64,000 bases of DNA from CAVIQK01 sp963644945 (lineage in GTDB: Bacteria; Bacillota; Clostridia; Christensenellales; DTU072): the NCBI GenBank assembly GCA_963644945.1, contig CAVIQK010000003.1:82351-146350 (forward strand), given 5' to 3'. The notes under the pieces were generated by a model. The model did no database searches. It was not told where the DNA came from and saw only the letters and a list, made by a program, of their open reading frames with translations. This document shows positions 33,556-46,500 of this stretch, in pieces (position 1 is the stretch's first letter; every line of letters begins with the position of its first letter). A program made the translations under genes and the position numbers.

Positions 33556-33589
33556 AAAAAGCACTCAAACAGATTGGGTGCTTTTTTTA
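33556..33589 (+). terminator. Terminator after the ABC exporter
   Basis: AAAAAGCAC pairs with GTGCTTTTT around a loop of 13 bases and a longer T run follows. Confidence 0.85.
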
Positions 33590-33671
33590 TTAAAAAATAA
33601 GGTGGTTTTTATATTTTGATATAAATATATACAAAAATTTCACTATTTTACACATAATTTCTTTTTGATTA

Positions 33672-33680
33672 TGTTATAAT
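33672..33680 (+). promoter_or_regulatory. Extended -10 promoter, near-leaderless
   Basis: TGTTATAAT (33672-33680) is a perfect extended -10 (TGn before TATAAT). No good -35 is seen at the usual spacing. Eight bases separate it from the ATG at 33689, where there is no Shine-Dalgarno. Confidence 0.6.
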
Positions 33681-33688
33681 AATATAGT

Positions 33689-36058
33689 ATGAATTCAAGT
33701 AAAGCGCAAAACATAAAAATAATCACACTGTTTATATTGATTTTATTGATATTTTTCACCCTTGTGTCTTTTGACACGCCCATTTCCTATGCGGAAGAAA
33801 CCACCGGATCCCTAGAAATATCCGTCAAATTAAAAACAGGCGATTCCCCCGTTTCCGAAATAGAAACCATGCTTTACTATGGTGGGACGGAGAAATATTC
33901 GGCGACCACCGATTCTACGGGTAAAGCCACATTTTCATCGGTAAAAAAACAAGCCACCAATTACGAAATATATATAAAAATCAACGGCACCGCTTTCAAC
34001 ACGATGAAACGTATAGACCTCAACGAGTCCCGAGACATATTTTTATACCAAATCTCATTTGAAGACAGTGACGGCACCGCTCTACACGAGAAAATGTACT
34101 ACCCCGAAAATGCCACATCGGGCATCAAACTAAAATCTACCGATGCCCTAGGACTCAACTATTCGGCACATACGGGCTACACCTTCGCAGGTTGGAAAGA
34201 AAAAGGTTCCGCATCCTCGACGGTCTATTCGGATACCGGCACTATTGCTGTAAAACAAGACACCGTCTTAGTAGCGACATGGACAGAAAAACAATATATT
34301 TATTCGATTGACGGCTCCGGCAGTGTGCTTACACTCAGCGAAGACAATATCAAAAAACCCTTCACCTACTCAAACATTACCGATGTAATCAGTGCCATCG
34401 AACAGTTGAGAGATCCCGCCAAACCATGCACGATCCAACTCGGCATATCCCAACTTAACGACATAATCACATTGACAAGAGGCACTTACAACATTTACAC
34501 CAAATGGGAAAGAGGCGTAGAATCTCTTATCGAAAACGGCTCTATCAAAGTCTCCAAAGACGTAGTTCTCAATTTTTACGGAAAAATCTATCATAGCGAG
34601 TCCTCCTCGAACATTCCGTCTTTTTCGATAAAAGTTTCGGGCGGTACACTTTCGCTAAAAGAAAACTCTTCCGTTCAAGGAGTATTGTTGGTAGGCACCG
34701 TCCAAGACACGCAAAAATCTCAAATACTTCTCGACGGCTATACCCAAAAACTCGAACTCGGCTACCGTTATGACGAATCACTTTCGACGTCTTATGACGA
34801 AATCGACAAAAGAAAAGAAGGCTACCAAACCCTTCGTCAAAAAGTCCTAGGCTACACCCTCATGCAAAACGTAGAAGAAACGGACGTTTCTCGTTTTACC
34901 CTTGTCGGCGATGACTCGTCCAAGTGGTTCGGCATGGCGTACAACAAGACCAAAAAATGCCTTTATATAGAAGAAAAATTTGAAATATCTTACCTTTTGG
35001 ACTTTACCGAAACCGAAAAAACTCGTCTTTCGGGTACCCTTCCGTCGGCAAAATACATTTTGAAAGGCTATTCTTACTCCGTCCCCGCCTTGCCCACGTC
35101 TACTGCCCTTCGTGGTCATGATTTTGACGGATTTTATTTAGGAACCGAAAAATACGAGGAAAATGCCACTTTTTCACCGACGGACGACACCGTTTTGAAA
35201 GCGAAATTTACCCCGAAAACCTACAAAATAATATACACTAATCTAAAAGGTTCCACTAGTCCCAAAATCGAAAAACACACCTACATGACCGATACAACAT
35301 TGACCTCGATTACTACGACAGGCTACACTTTTTCGACCTTCAAAATAGACAACAAAGACCTAAAAACCCCCGAAAACACCTTCGTTTTAGGTGGCGAAGA
35401 CTACATTTCCGACATTACCGTAAAAGCCGTTTGGACGCTAGACGCCCCAATAGTCACACCGCAAAACTACAATGGCATCTATGACGGCAAATCACACCCC
35501 CTGACCGTCACCACGTTCCACCTTGCATCCACCCCGATAAAATATCTCTACGAGTGGTCTTTTGACGGCAAATCGCTAGGCGATCTCGCTACCGTTGACG
35601 TAAAACACGTTGCCGACACCGGCACATATCACGTAAAAGTCATTGCATGGGACGGCGAACTGTTTTCCGCCCCGACCGATACCGAAGTCCTAGCGACCAT
35701 AACCCCCATTGCAATCACCATAAAACTCCAAGACAAAGAACAAATACGTGGCCGTATCCCCAAGTCTTTCTCCGCAACCCTTGTAGAAGGCACCTTCCCC
35801 GAAGGCGAGAGCATAGCCACCCTAGCCCTTACTTGCAGTTCGGATTTTGATCCCGACGTTGTCGGCACCTACACAATAACAGCCACGTCTAAAAACACCG
35901 ATTACACCATAACATTTATTGACGGCACCTACACCGTCATCCCCGTAGATACGGATGAAATCATAGTCACCACCTCAATGACAGGCGGACTATTCCTTGC
36001 CCTCCTAACCTATTTTGTCGCAATGATGATAAGAGTCAAAACAAAAGGAGCATTATGA
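33689..36058 (+). CDS. Surface protein with InlB-type repeats, MBG-like domains and a C-terminal anchor helix
   Basis: The 789-residue protein has an N-terminal signal sequence (hydrophobic about 9-29, Ala-Glu-Glu at the likely cleavage site), a prealbumin-like or SpaA-like N-domain (about 37-110), InlB B-repeat/List-Bact units (TGYTFAGW near 168, HDFDGFYLG near 483, TGYTFSTF near 540), MBG-type domains (YNGIYDGKSHPLTV near 596 and TYTITATSKNTDYTITF near 730), and a single helix (about 765-785) followed by a basic end. There is no LPXTG motif, so the anchor is a membrane helix. Its stop codon overlaps the ATG of the next gene (ATGA). Adhesion is the likely role by analogy only. Confidence 0.85.
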   Translation: MNSSKAQNIKIITLFILILLIFFTLVSFDTPISYAEETTGSLEISVKLKTGDSPVSEIETMLYYGGTEKYSATTDSTGKATFSSVKKQATNYEIYIKINGTAFNTMKRIDLNESRDIFLYQISFEDSDGTALHEKMYYPENATSGIKLKSTDALGLNYSAHTGYTFAGWKEKGSASSTVYSDTGTIAVKQDTVLVATWTEKQYIYSIDGSGSVLTLSEDNIKKPFTYSNITDVISAIEQLRDPAKPCTIQLGISQLNDIITLTRGTYNIYTKWERGVESLIENGSIKVSKDVVLNFYGKIYHSESSSNIPSFSIKVSGGTLSLKENSSVQGVLLVGTVQDTQKSQILLDGYTQKLELGYRYDESLSTSYDEIDKRKEGYQTLRQKVLGYTLMQNVEETDVSRFTLVGDDSSKWFGMAYNKTKKCLYIEEKFEISYLLDFTETEKTRLSGTLPSAKYILKGYSYSVPALPTSTALRGHDFDGFYLGTEKYEENATFSPTDDTVLKAKFTPKTYKIIYTNLKGSTSPKIEKHTYMTDTTLTSITTTGYTFSTFKIDNKDLKTPENTFVLGGEDYISDITVKAVWTLDAPIVTPQNYNGIYDGKSHPLTVTTFHLASTPIKYLYEWSFDGKSLGDLATVDVKHVADTGTYHVKVIAWDGELFSAPTDTEVLATITPIAITIKLQDKEQIRGRIPKSFSATLVEGTFPEGESIATLALTCSSDFDPDVVGTYTITATSKNTDYTITFIDGTYTVIPVDTDEIIVTTSMTGGLFLALLTYFVAMMIRVKTKGAL

Positions 36059-37281
36059 AAAATAAGCCGTTTTTCCTTGTGATTTTAATACTTGTGGTTT
36101 TGACAACATTATCCGCTTGCGAGGGGAAAACCTTGTCTTTTTCCTCTACTCAATTTAATATTGCAATAGGCGAAGAGTATGCCCTTCCCCTTGTTGTGAC
36201 TCCCAAAAACGCATCCTACACCTTGACGAGTTCCGATCCCTCGGTTGTCGAAATTGTCGGCAAAAAAATCTTAGGAAAAAAGGAAGGCACCGCAACCGTC
36301 ACCGCTACAAGCGGAGATCTTACCGCCACGCTCGAAGTCATAGTTAGGGGCAAAATAGTCAACCAAAAAATAGACGTAAAATTCCAAATAGACAATGAAG
36401 TCCTCTTTACCAAGACTCTCAAACCGTCCGCCGAATTAAAGTCCTCTGACGTCGATTTAGTCGTTGACCAAGTCCCCGCCGGCTATTGGTTCGACAACAC
36501 ATGGTATCTTGACGAAGATTGCACCTCAAAACTGACCTTCCCCTATAAATTAGGAGACAGCGACACCACCTTTTATTCTCGCTACATTTTGTCTGACGGC
36601 ACCGATTCGGACCACCCCTTGCCCCTCAACGTGGACGGCACTCTGACCTCTGTGGCGACCGGTCTTATGTACCCCGATTTACCCTACGAAAACATCGTTT
36701 TTCCCGAAGATATTACCTCTGTCAAAGAGTCCGCTTTCAAGGGCAATACGACCATAAAATCGATAGATTTCAACTGTGTTACCTCAATAGGAAAATCTGC
36801 TTTTGAAAACTGCTCCGCCTTAGAAGAAATAAAAATTAAGACAGGAGAAGAAGGAGTCAAAACACTAGGTGACTACGCCTTCAAAAACTCCACTCTGGCA
36901 CGCATTTCGACCTACGAAGACAATCTCTATTCCCTCAAATTATCGACCGTCGGCACCGATGTTTTTGTCGGCACCGCCTTCCAAAATTCGATGTCCTCGT
37001 CCCCCTATATTCGTGGCGACGGCATCCCTAGATACAAGGGCTTTTTCCTAGGGAAATTCATGCTAGGATACAATTCCACAACCCTAGATTCGGAATTTTC
37101 CTCCACTTTCACCTTCGTTGCCGACAACACCGCCGACATCGAAATTTGCTGTACTTTTTCCAATCTCTCTACGATCAAAGTCGTCCTTCTCGACTACTCG
37201 ACCGCAAAAGCCGAAGAACTCAAAAACAAGTTTATTGCAAAAGGTATTTTACCTTCAAATATCACGACAGGTTCTCTCTAA
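36055..37281 (+). CDS. Lipoprotein with Big_2 and BspA-type leucine-rich repeats
   Basis: The 408-residue protein starts with a lipoprotein signal peptide and lipobox LSAC (Cys at 23), then a Big_2-like Ig domain (ALPLVVTPKNASYTLTSSDP, VEIVGKKILGKKEGTATVTA), an InlB-like segment near 105-180, and a run of BspA/LRR_5-type repeats (ITSVKESAFKGNTTIKSIDF, VTSIGKSAFENCSALEEIKI, LGDYAFKNSTLARI) at about 230-300. These repeats often make binding surfaces in adhesins of gut and oral bacteria. The start codon overlaps the stop of the preceding gene, so translation is coupled. A hairpin terminator lies 70 bases downstream. Confidence 0.85.
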   Translation: MKNKPFFLVILILVVLTTLSACEGKTLSFSSTQFNIAIGEEYALPLVVTPKNASYTLTSSDPSVVEIVGKKILGKKEGTATVTATSGDLTATLEVIVRGKIVNQKIDVKFQIDNEVLFTKTLKPSAELKSSDVDLVVDQVPAGYWFDNTWYLDEDCTSKLTFPYKLGDSDTTFYSRYILSDGTDSDHPLPLNVDGTLTSVATGLMYPDLPYENIVFPEDITSVKESAFKGNTTIKSIDFNCVTSIGKSAFENCSALEEIKIKTGEEGVKTLGDYAFKNSTLARISTYEDNLYSLKLSTVGTDVFVGTAFQNSMSSSPYIRGDGIPRYKGFFLGKFMLGYNSTTLDSEFSSTFTFVADNTADIEICCTFSNLSTIKVVLLDYSTAKAEELKNKFIAKGILPSNITTGSL

Positions 37282-37350
37282 TCTTCCCTGCCCTCTCCCG
37301 AAAAAATAAATTAAAGTAAAATTTTTGTTTTACGAAACTCTCCTATTGTG

Positions 37351-37380
37351 AAATTTACGTGTGAGTGCGTGAATTTTTTT
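37351..37380 (+). terminator. Terminator after the surface-protein pair
   Basis: AAATTTACG (37351-37359) and CGTGAATTT (37368-37376) make a 9-pair stem with one T-G pair, followed by TTTT. Confidence 0.72.
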
Positions 37381-37438
37381 AGAACAAATAGTTATATTTT
37401 AATAAATTATCGCCCGCATGTAGATTTTTTAATTTTTT

Positions 37439-37444
37439 TATAAT
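37439..37444 (+). promoter_or_regulatory. Possible -10 box for the giant gene
   Basis: A TATAAT lies 78 bases before the ATG at 37523, but no convincing -35 is found at 16-18 bases. The gap 37282-37522 otherwise holds only the terminator above. Confidence 0.4.
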
Positions 37445-37522
37445 AAAATATGCCCATAGCGGATTGCCAAGGCAAAATATCATCCGCACCAAAAAACAAC
37501 AACATTCCTACCAAGGTGAAAT

Positions 37523-40500
37523 ATGAGAAGACTTACCCCCAAAAAGAAGAAATTTTTATTTGCCGCCCTTTCTACGTTGGCAATTGCGATATTGACTCTT
37601 GTTTTAGCATTTGGCGTCAATTGGACTCCCGCTAGTAACGGATCCGACCAAACCGGCACTTCGGCAAACACCGAAATCAACAACGACAATAAATTTGCAA
37701 CCCAAGTATCCGATGCAGCCACTTTTTTAAGTACGGTTTACAACACGATTTCGACTGATGTACAACTGACTACCGACATAACTATTTCCGAAAGCGATCT
37801 TTCGACATACGGAGTTACCGCTAGCAAAACCGATTTTTGGGAAAACGGCATCATCTCTTCCGGCGTCACTTTCGACGGTGGTGGACACACGATTACCATT
37901 ACAAGTTCTACATCGTATGAATCGCCTAACGACGAAACTCCTAAATATTCGGGTGTTTTATTTGGAAAGAACTCGGGTACTATACGCAATCTAAATCTCG
38001 TAATAGACATCAATCTTACCTCATACGGAGTGTATGCTCTAGGTGGTCTTGTAGGCTACAACACCGGCACAATCGACAACTGTACCGTCACAATCAACAG
38101 CGGTAAAACATTAAAAGGTCAATGGGGTGCTAGCGGCGACGGCGACAAAGATACTTGCACCGGCGGTATGGTAGGTCTTAATAGCGGTACTATAACCAAC
38201 AGCACTGTCAATATCTTAGGTACAGTAGCGGCATACGGCGGCGCCAACAAAATATGTGTGGCTGTCGGCGGTGTCGTCGGCTCTTGGATTTCAGGCACAA
38301 TGGACAATGTTTCGATAAAAGGAAACGGTACTATTCATAGAGGTACTGCTGACGGTGCCCCCTATGGAGCCAGTGCAGGTTTCGTCGGTTATATGAGAAG
38401 AACTACATACAGCGGCAACAACGGCAACACGTACTCCGGACACACGTTCGTCACGTTGAATTACCTTTTTACCGGTACTTACTCATACGACTCGGGCTCC
38501 GAACAATTTATCGGTGCGATAGTCGGTGATGCCAACAGTGTTTCGATTTCAATTACCACTATTGGATATAAAAATTCGGAACTAACTCTGGGTTCAACAG
38601 GTAATATAACAGGTTCGGGCAGTCTTGCTTATACTGACAGTCGTGCAAAAAACATTGCCGGCAGAGCGACAGGATTCTCCGTATCTTCCCAAACAGTGTA
38701 TCGTGAAAAAATTGCAACTGCAGAAAAATTGATAGAGGTATTAGGTTCCTCTACGGCGCTAAGCGAAAATTATCTATTGACGAATGACATCACTCTCACC
38801 GCCGCTCAAGTTGCCTCGATCGGTGGTGCTGTCCTTTCGAGCGGTTTTACGTTCGACGGTGGTGGCCATTCCATAACATTAGAAGAAGGCACTGCCACTC
38901 TCAAAACCGCCACTGATACGTATGCTTATTCCGGCGGTTTGTTTGCAATCAACAACGGCACCATCAAAAATGTCAATCTCTATATCAATACAAAACTTTC
39001 TTGCTCGGCAGTCGCTCTCGGCGGACTTGTCGGTATCAATAAAGGCACAATAACCGATTGCTCTGTGAATATCGGTAGCGCCGCTGAATTACACGTCACC
39101 TCAGCTCGAGACGGAGGTGTCGGCGGGCTTATCGGTATCAACGATGCTCCTAGTTCGACGGTTTCTGGTTGCGATGTGACACTAGACGGCAAAATTTGGT
39201 TGTCCAACCCTTATAATGCTCATGGTGGCATGGGCGGTATAGCCGGCTGGAACATAGACGGCACATTGACCGATGTATCAATATCCGGTAGCGGTGTAAT
39301 CAAATCTGATGCAAGTGACAACTCAACCTACAGTTGGAAATTCTATGGCGGTGTTGTCGGCGGAAACAGAGGCGGTTATGGTTCCTCCTCGAATAGTTTA
39401 TATGCAGGCATTGTTATGGGTACTACCTCTTATGGAAGTATAGAATACAATTTTACGGGCACGTTCGAATGTGGCGCATCTACCGGCGAAATTTATGTCG
39501 GTAAAATTATAGGTTTTACAGGTACTAGTATATCGGGAGTTCCCTTGACAGTATATGGCACTAGCCAAATCTCCACTTCGGCAGGCGGGAACAAACAAGG
39601 CAGTTCTTCCTTGACTTTGGATCAATCTACACTCACTGCAATCGGCAACGGCAGTTTTTCTGCTACCCAAACAGTAATTGAACCTCCCGAAAAATACGCC
39701 ACCCCTTCCGCAATGGATTACGGCAATGTTCGTGGTGGATATACTCCGACAGGCACTGCTATAAACAGCCTCGCTTCCCTCAAAGCCTTCTTGTCGTCTA
39801 GCACCGGCACCGGCTATCTCACCCAAGACATCACGATTACAACGGGCGCAGCCACCCTCTACAACGGCACTTTTGCCGACGGCAAAACCCTTGACGGCAA
39901 CGGCTACTCTATTATATTCAGTGGTCAATATTCCGCAAATAATGGTCAAAATAGAAACAGTGGATCTGCTCAAAGTTCCGGCGGAGTTTACTACGACGGT
40001 ATGCTTGTCGCAAAAAACGAAGGTGTAATCAAAAACTTAAAACTTGTCATCCAAGCCACCCAAAGATACAACATTTCTTCAAGCACATCTTCCGCCTCAT
40101 TCGGCATAGTAGTCGGAGACAATGCCGGAGCAATAGAAAACGTCTCTGTAATAGTAGAAGACGGCAAAACTTATTACTGGCAAGCCAACTCCCCGTCTGC
40201 CGCCCCTAAAGTCAATTTCGGCATGATCGCAGGCAACAATACCGGTACGATAAGTTATGTTGGAGCCTATATTGGCGACGGAGCAATAGTCTCTCATAAA
40301 GGCCAAACCGGGACCGGTACTTCCAACACCGGCGGACTTGTCGGTCTCAACTCCGGTACCGTTGAATATTGCTCTATCTACGGTGGCGGTACTCTTAAAG
40401 ATGAATCTTCCAATTCTAGCGCCACAGTCTCCGTCGGCGGCATCGTCGGACGAAGCACCGGCACTGTCCAATACTGTTATTATGGTTTATATACCTCCCC

Positions 40501-43500
40501 GACATGCTCAAATGCAGATTATTTGGCTCTTATTACAGGTTATACAGAGTCCGGTACCATATCAAACGTCGGACGATACAATAGTTCCGAGGCATTTACC
40601 AACGGGGCCACCGCATCCTATCGCTACAAAGTCACCAACAGCCAATCTTCCGTCAAAGCAAGAGGCTTTTTCGACTACTTCTCCCAAGACAATATACTTC
40701 TCCTTGAATTCGACAATCCTGAACAAATATCATCCATCAGCACATCGGTGACGGATTTTAGTGCTGAATCTGTCGGCAACTCGACTATCGGCGATAATGT
40801 TGCCGTAGCATATTCTAGCGATTCAAAACAAGTTTATGTCTATACGACTAAATTTAGCGATTCCAATACAATTTATAATGTGACCGTCACCCCCTCACTC
40901 AATACTACTTATGTTGACGCCCTTGACATAATCAACGCAGGTTATACCGACACAACAACCGTCTCGGGGACCAAAATCACTTCTTCGACAGCATTCCCGT
41001 TGAGCGGTAGCGGCAATTATTATTTAGATTCCGATATAACGATATCCGCAGGAAATGTTACATATACTCAAACAGCATTTTCGGGTACACTTTACGGCAA
41101 CGGCCATACCATTACATTTACAGCAGGTGTAATAAATGTCACGGGCAAAGATTACACACACTTTGGATTGTTGACGGCAGCGCTAAATGGGACCATCCAA
41201 GACCTAAACGTAGTCATAGACGGTGCTGTCGTATTTGGTACGACCGGCGCACAAGACATGTTCGTCGGTGCATATACGGGTATAGTCAACACCGGTACAA
41301 TACGCAACTGCTCTCTCACAATAAATAGTGGCGCAGAATTCAAATTGGCATATTCCGCAGGAAATACTACAAGCAAATGGACTTCCCTAGGTGGTTTTGT
41401 CGGTAGAACCGCAGAAAGCGGAACAATGACGCTCGAAAATCTTTATTTCAACAATAGCGGTACAATTAGAAGTACTCCTACCAGCGATGTAAACGGATCG
41501 GATGGAGGAAACGGCTATGTAAAAAATATCACAAGCGGAATAGTAGGATACCTTCAAAGCAACAGTTATTCTATACAAAAATTATTTATTACCGGAAGTG
41601 GCACAATCAAAAGCAGCAACTTTTCGGAAAAGTGGGTATCGGTAATTACATCATTTCGTAGAGTCTTTTCCAACACTGGTGACTATTGTTCGGGCAAGAC
41701 TATTCCCTATGTATATTTACAAAATTACCAAATGACTCTTACTGCAGATACTGCTGCCGGATTGTTCATAGCGTGGAGTGGCGACTATGGCAGCAACTTT
41801 ATTACGATATACAACGGTTACAACAACAACGATTCTTTCAAAGGATATAAGGCTCACAACAATATCAATGCAAGCCCGACATTATCGTCTTATTACACTA
41901 ATACGGGTGTTGTGCTGACTAGAGATAAAAACGGCGCTTATGTCAACTCTTTGACAATTGACGGACAAAGTGTAACCGGAAACAACAGAAGTCAGTACAT
42001 CAAAGAAAAAGTCAATCTCCCGTCTAATGGCGGAGCGAACCATGTTACTGCATTAAGATATTCGGACAAAGGTACCGATCGCCATGCGATTTACTCTTAT
42101 TCTCAGTCCGGCACAAGCATTACTTACACCTCCAAGACTTCCAACATGTACTCTGTGACGACCACCCTTGACGGTTCGTCGTCCTATGCTTTATCCCCCG
42201 CCGACAACGGAGTGAAAAAGATTTTCCAAAAGTATGCCTATGCAGTCAACAGCAGAAGTACCCTAGGCATCACCAATGAGCAAATAGCCAAAGCCTATTT
42301 TGGATTCAAAGGAAAAGGCGGAGTAGTTCTCGGAAACGGCTCGGCTACCGCATCCGGTACGGGTACCGATGCCGAAGTCGGTTACAATATATACGGAGAT
42401 TCGTCCATTGTAAAACTACTGGTCTTATTGCCCAACAGTCTTACGATTTCCGACGTTCACTCCACTTACGGCACTGCTTCATCTGGATCTTACGATTCCT
42501 ATTACAATGTCACTTCCGGTTCCAACGGCACATATTTACCCGGTGTCAAATACAAGGTAAACACCACAGATACAACTTTTGTCGATGCAGTCAATGCCTA
42601 TTCGCCGAGTTACCAAAATCTTTCAAGCAAAGGCAATGCCTATTCGGTATATATTTCCGCAACCTCTTACACTATATATAATAAGGATAGCAACAAATAC
42701 ATTACCTATTCTATAATCAACGGCACGACTTCTCTAGGATCCTCCGAATATAGTGCCTACATTTTCAAATATGAAGGGACCACCTCCGAGTCCATAATAC
42801 AAGGAGCCCAAGGCTATATTCACCAATATAAACTAGACGGCGCCGTTTGGAAAATCGACAATGTTTCTACCGACAGCGTGGTTTACAACGGATCTACTCA
42901 CAATGTAACCGTAGATTTTACCACCAAAGTAGGCACTCCTTCGCCGACTTACGCAACAACCCCGGGAGAAAACAAAAATGTCGGTGCGTACACCACTACC
43001 GCCACTTTGGCAGAAAACGGCAATTATGCCTTAGGCGAAGATGCCTCCGGTGCAGGCATATATTCCATTTCCAAAACATGGAACATAACCCCTGCCCCCG
43101 TCACACTTACTTTGACCAAGTCCTCAGACTTCTCTAAGATCTATGACGGCAGTACTTCGTCTTCCGTCACTTTGTCCGAAGTAGCCGCCAATTATCACGA
43201 CAGTTCCAAAACGAGTGCGGGACAGTCGACTGCTTCCGCCGCTTATGCCTATACCGGCGCTTTCTCGACGACCGTATCGGGACTAAACATGACCGGAAGA
43301 CTCTCATATAGCGAGCCTACGACTTTTGCTGTCGGCAATCCCACATCTGTCGGCACCTATGACCTCGAAATCTCCTATACGTCCTCCACTTCTCTGATGG
43401 TTGACGGTTCTGACTCTGTCTCCAACTTTACCCTCCAATCGGTAGAATATAGCGGAGAAAAAGCGACTTACACCATAAACTCTGTCCTAATCAAAACCGC

Positions 43501-46500
43501 CGTTTCCGATATAGAAGGCGAAAAGAATAGAGAATATACCGCAGCAAAACAATATTTTGCATCCGCCTCACTTGCCGAATTCGATATGGATTCCGCATTG
43601 AGTACCCAATGTACCGCCTACGGCAAAACATTTGATGTTATAAAAACTGCCCTTGAATCTGAAATAAACGAAAGTCTTGACGTCGCTTATATCTATGTAG
43701 GCAAAGGCAACACCAACGGTTACACCTTTATAAATGCACAAGGTGCCGATGCAACTTCCGACTCCGGAGCCGGTTTTGGCGCTATCACCACAGGCGGTGC
43801 CGTCAACGTCGGTCAATATAGATATTTTGGTTACTCACTGAGCGGAAACTTCAAAGTAAACGTCGATATTCTCGGTCAAAATACTTCATCTACCGCATTA
43901 GGCTCTGCCTATGCGACAGTTTACAACGGCTACACAACCGCCTTCAAAGTCACCCACTCCACATGGTCGTCTCTCGGTGCGATATTCGGCTTTGATTTGA
44001 GCGGTTACGGTCAAAACGATAATGACAGATATGCAAAACTTCAACAACTGATAGACGCATCTTCCGTTGCAGCATACAACAGTGCCGTAAAAGGTTCCAC
44101 TTCGGGATCTGACGACACTCACGTTTATATCACCAAAGCATCCGTCTCAATCGTTGCCAAAGACCAAGCCGTCGAATATGGCAAAAACCTTCTCGACGTG
44201 AACACCCTCATAAAAGATGCCTACAACATCTCATCCCTTCCGGATGCAATGAGTAAAGATGTCTTCAAACAAAGCCTTATCGACAATGGTTTTGGTTGGG
44301 AAATGAATAGCGAATTGTCCTCTTATGCCAAGTCTTATACAAAAGACGGTGTGCTAGTCAAATACCTTCCCGTTAAATATGGTTCCGACGGCAATATTAC
44401 CGCATGGCGCAATGCAATCGCTCCGATCGAATACGTGGACTACAACCTAGACATAACCTATGTTTACGGCAACCTTACCGTCTATCAAAAAGAACTCAAA
44501 ATAGAATGGTACTACAACGGCTCCGACAAGGCTACATCAATAGGTTCCTCCTATGCCGACAGTGCATACAACAGCGACCTAAATGCCTACGTTTATGACG
44601 GCAATCCTCATAAAATGACTTTGGCAAAAGCCACCAATCTAGAACCGGGCGACGAAGCCGTCTCTATCCTCGTGTCCCACACCGGCGACAATGCCGTCAC
44701 AGGCACCGATGTCGGCACCTATACAGGTTTCTACGTCTATTTTGATCCGTCGCAATCTACCTCCGCATACAAAAACTACTATCTCGGTGAAGGCACCACC
44801 GGTAGTTTCCGCATTGTCCCGAAAGACACCACCGACGTATTTACGGTAGATTCTGTCCGCTTTAACAATACATTAAGCTCATATTCGTCTTACGACTCAT
44901 GGCCCACGTTTGCCTCTATGGTTTCAGGCACAAGCAGTCAAGTAGCCGTCATCCTAAACATATCTAGTGCATATACAAGTTATGTCAACGACAATTGGAC
45001 GGCATTTCAATCGGCGATCAAGTCGGCATCGACTTTCACTTATGCATCATCTCCGTCCGGAGAAACCTCTGTCACCGGCTCCGCTTGGACAGTCACCAAA
45101 AACGGCTCCAAGATATATCTTGTCGCTTCCGTCACATATACGGCAAATAGAAATGACGGTAGAGAAGCCGCCTACAACTACGTACTTGCATCCTTCTACG
45201 TGGACGGACAAAACTACAACACCAACCTTGCAGGAAAAGACGGTTGGGTAGAAGTCAAAGCCTCGTCCTATTCCGTCGCTCGTGGCACGGATTGGAAGAT
45301 GATCCGTTCTATCACTACCAATTACGGCTCGAAAGATGACGGCAACGATGTCTCCGACAACTGTGCGTCCGACTGGGGTAATGTTCCTACAAGAAGCAAG
45401 ACAGACTCTACCGCTACCGGTGTAGCCGTAGTCAATTCTTCGTCAAGGACTTACAGTTTTACCACCCTAGCATCCTATGCCTCATGGGGCGAAGCCATCC
45501 AACAAGTTCAAACCAACTACATGAACAGCCGTCAATACAAAACAGAAAACGGTAAAGGCCTCATAGAGTATTATCGTGCATCCAACAATTCCGGCTCTGA
45601 CTTCAACCTCTACACAGGCCTCAACTGGTTCGACGTGACGGTTGACAACGAAGCCGATGCCGAAGCACTCAAAAACGGCTCCAAATATATCTCAATGTCC
45701 TCTGTATTCAAGACCTACGGCGAATGGGTTTCGGGTACATGGTTCTTTGGTCCCGCATGCCTATCTGTTCTTGTCTACGGACTTGACGATGCCTATGCTC
45801 AAGACGGTATCACAGGTACCGCTACACTAGAAAGGTATAAATATATCGACTCTTATGTCGGGAACATGGGATTGTCTTCCAGTCAATATAAAACATGGAA
45901 ATACACCCCTAACGGTTACGGTTCATGGACCAAATATGAATATTACGGCCAAACAAGTGCCGGTGAAATCTTGACCACAGCGGGAATAACCGGATATTCC
46001 TCATTTAGATTTGTCTTCATGGTATCCGCAGGCGACAAACCTGCCGCATGGAGTCACTCTTGTGTCCATGCCAAAATTACCGATACATCTGTCACGTTGA
46101 AAGATGGCTCTGCAGTAGGTGAAGGCACACGTTCGACTGTCTCTTCCGCAGATAAATTGTCCCTAGACGCAACAAGCGGCAATCAAATTTATTTGGGATC
46201 TTCCCACCGTCTTGCTGACGGCAACTTTAGATTTACGGTATCTTCCACCGACAAATCTTATCTTGACTACACCAAAGTGTCTGTCATCATGTCGTCTTCG
46301 ACCGCCTACAATGCAGACAAAACACTCTCTGTCGGCAACGGTTTAAGAGTAGTAGGACAAAGTTCGGCAGACAACACTACCAACAATTTCTACTATCCGT
46401 ACAGCACAACATTCGAAACGCAATTAGATAGGTATCAAATAGAAAAATACTATTTGTCCGGTATTACATACACCGACGGCTCTGTGACCAAGACATGGAA

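Noticed and set aside
37450..37635. A 61-codon frame starting 5 bases after a TATAAT before the giant gene
   Set aside because: There is no -35, it overlaps the signal peptide of the giant gene out of frame, and its sequence has no recognisable character.
39398..39973. A 191-codon minus-strand frame in the giant gene
   Set aside because: Same reasons: antisense shadow of the beta-helix repeats with no start signals.
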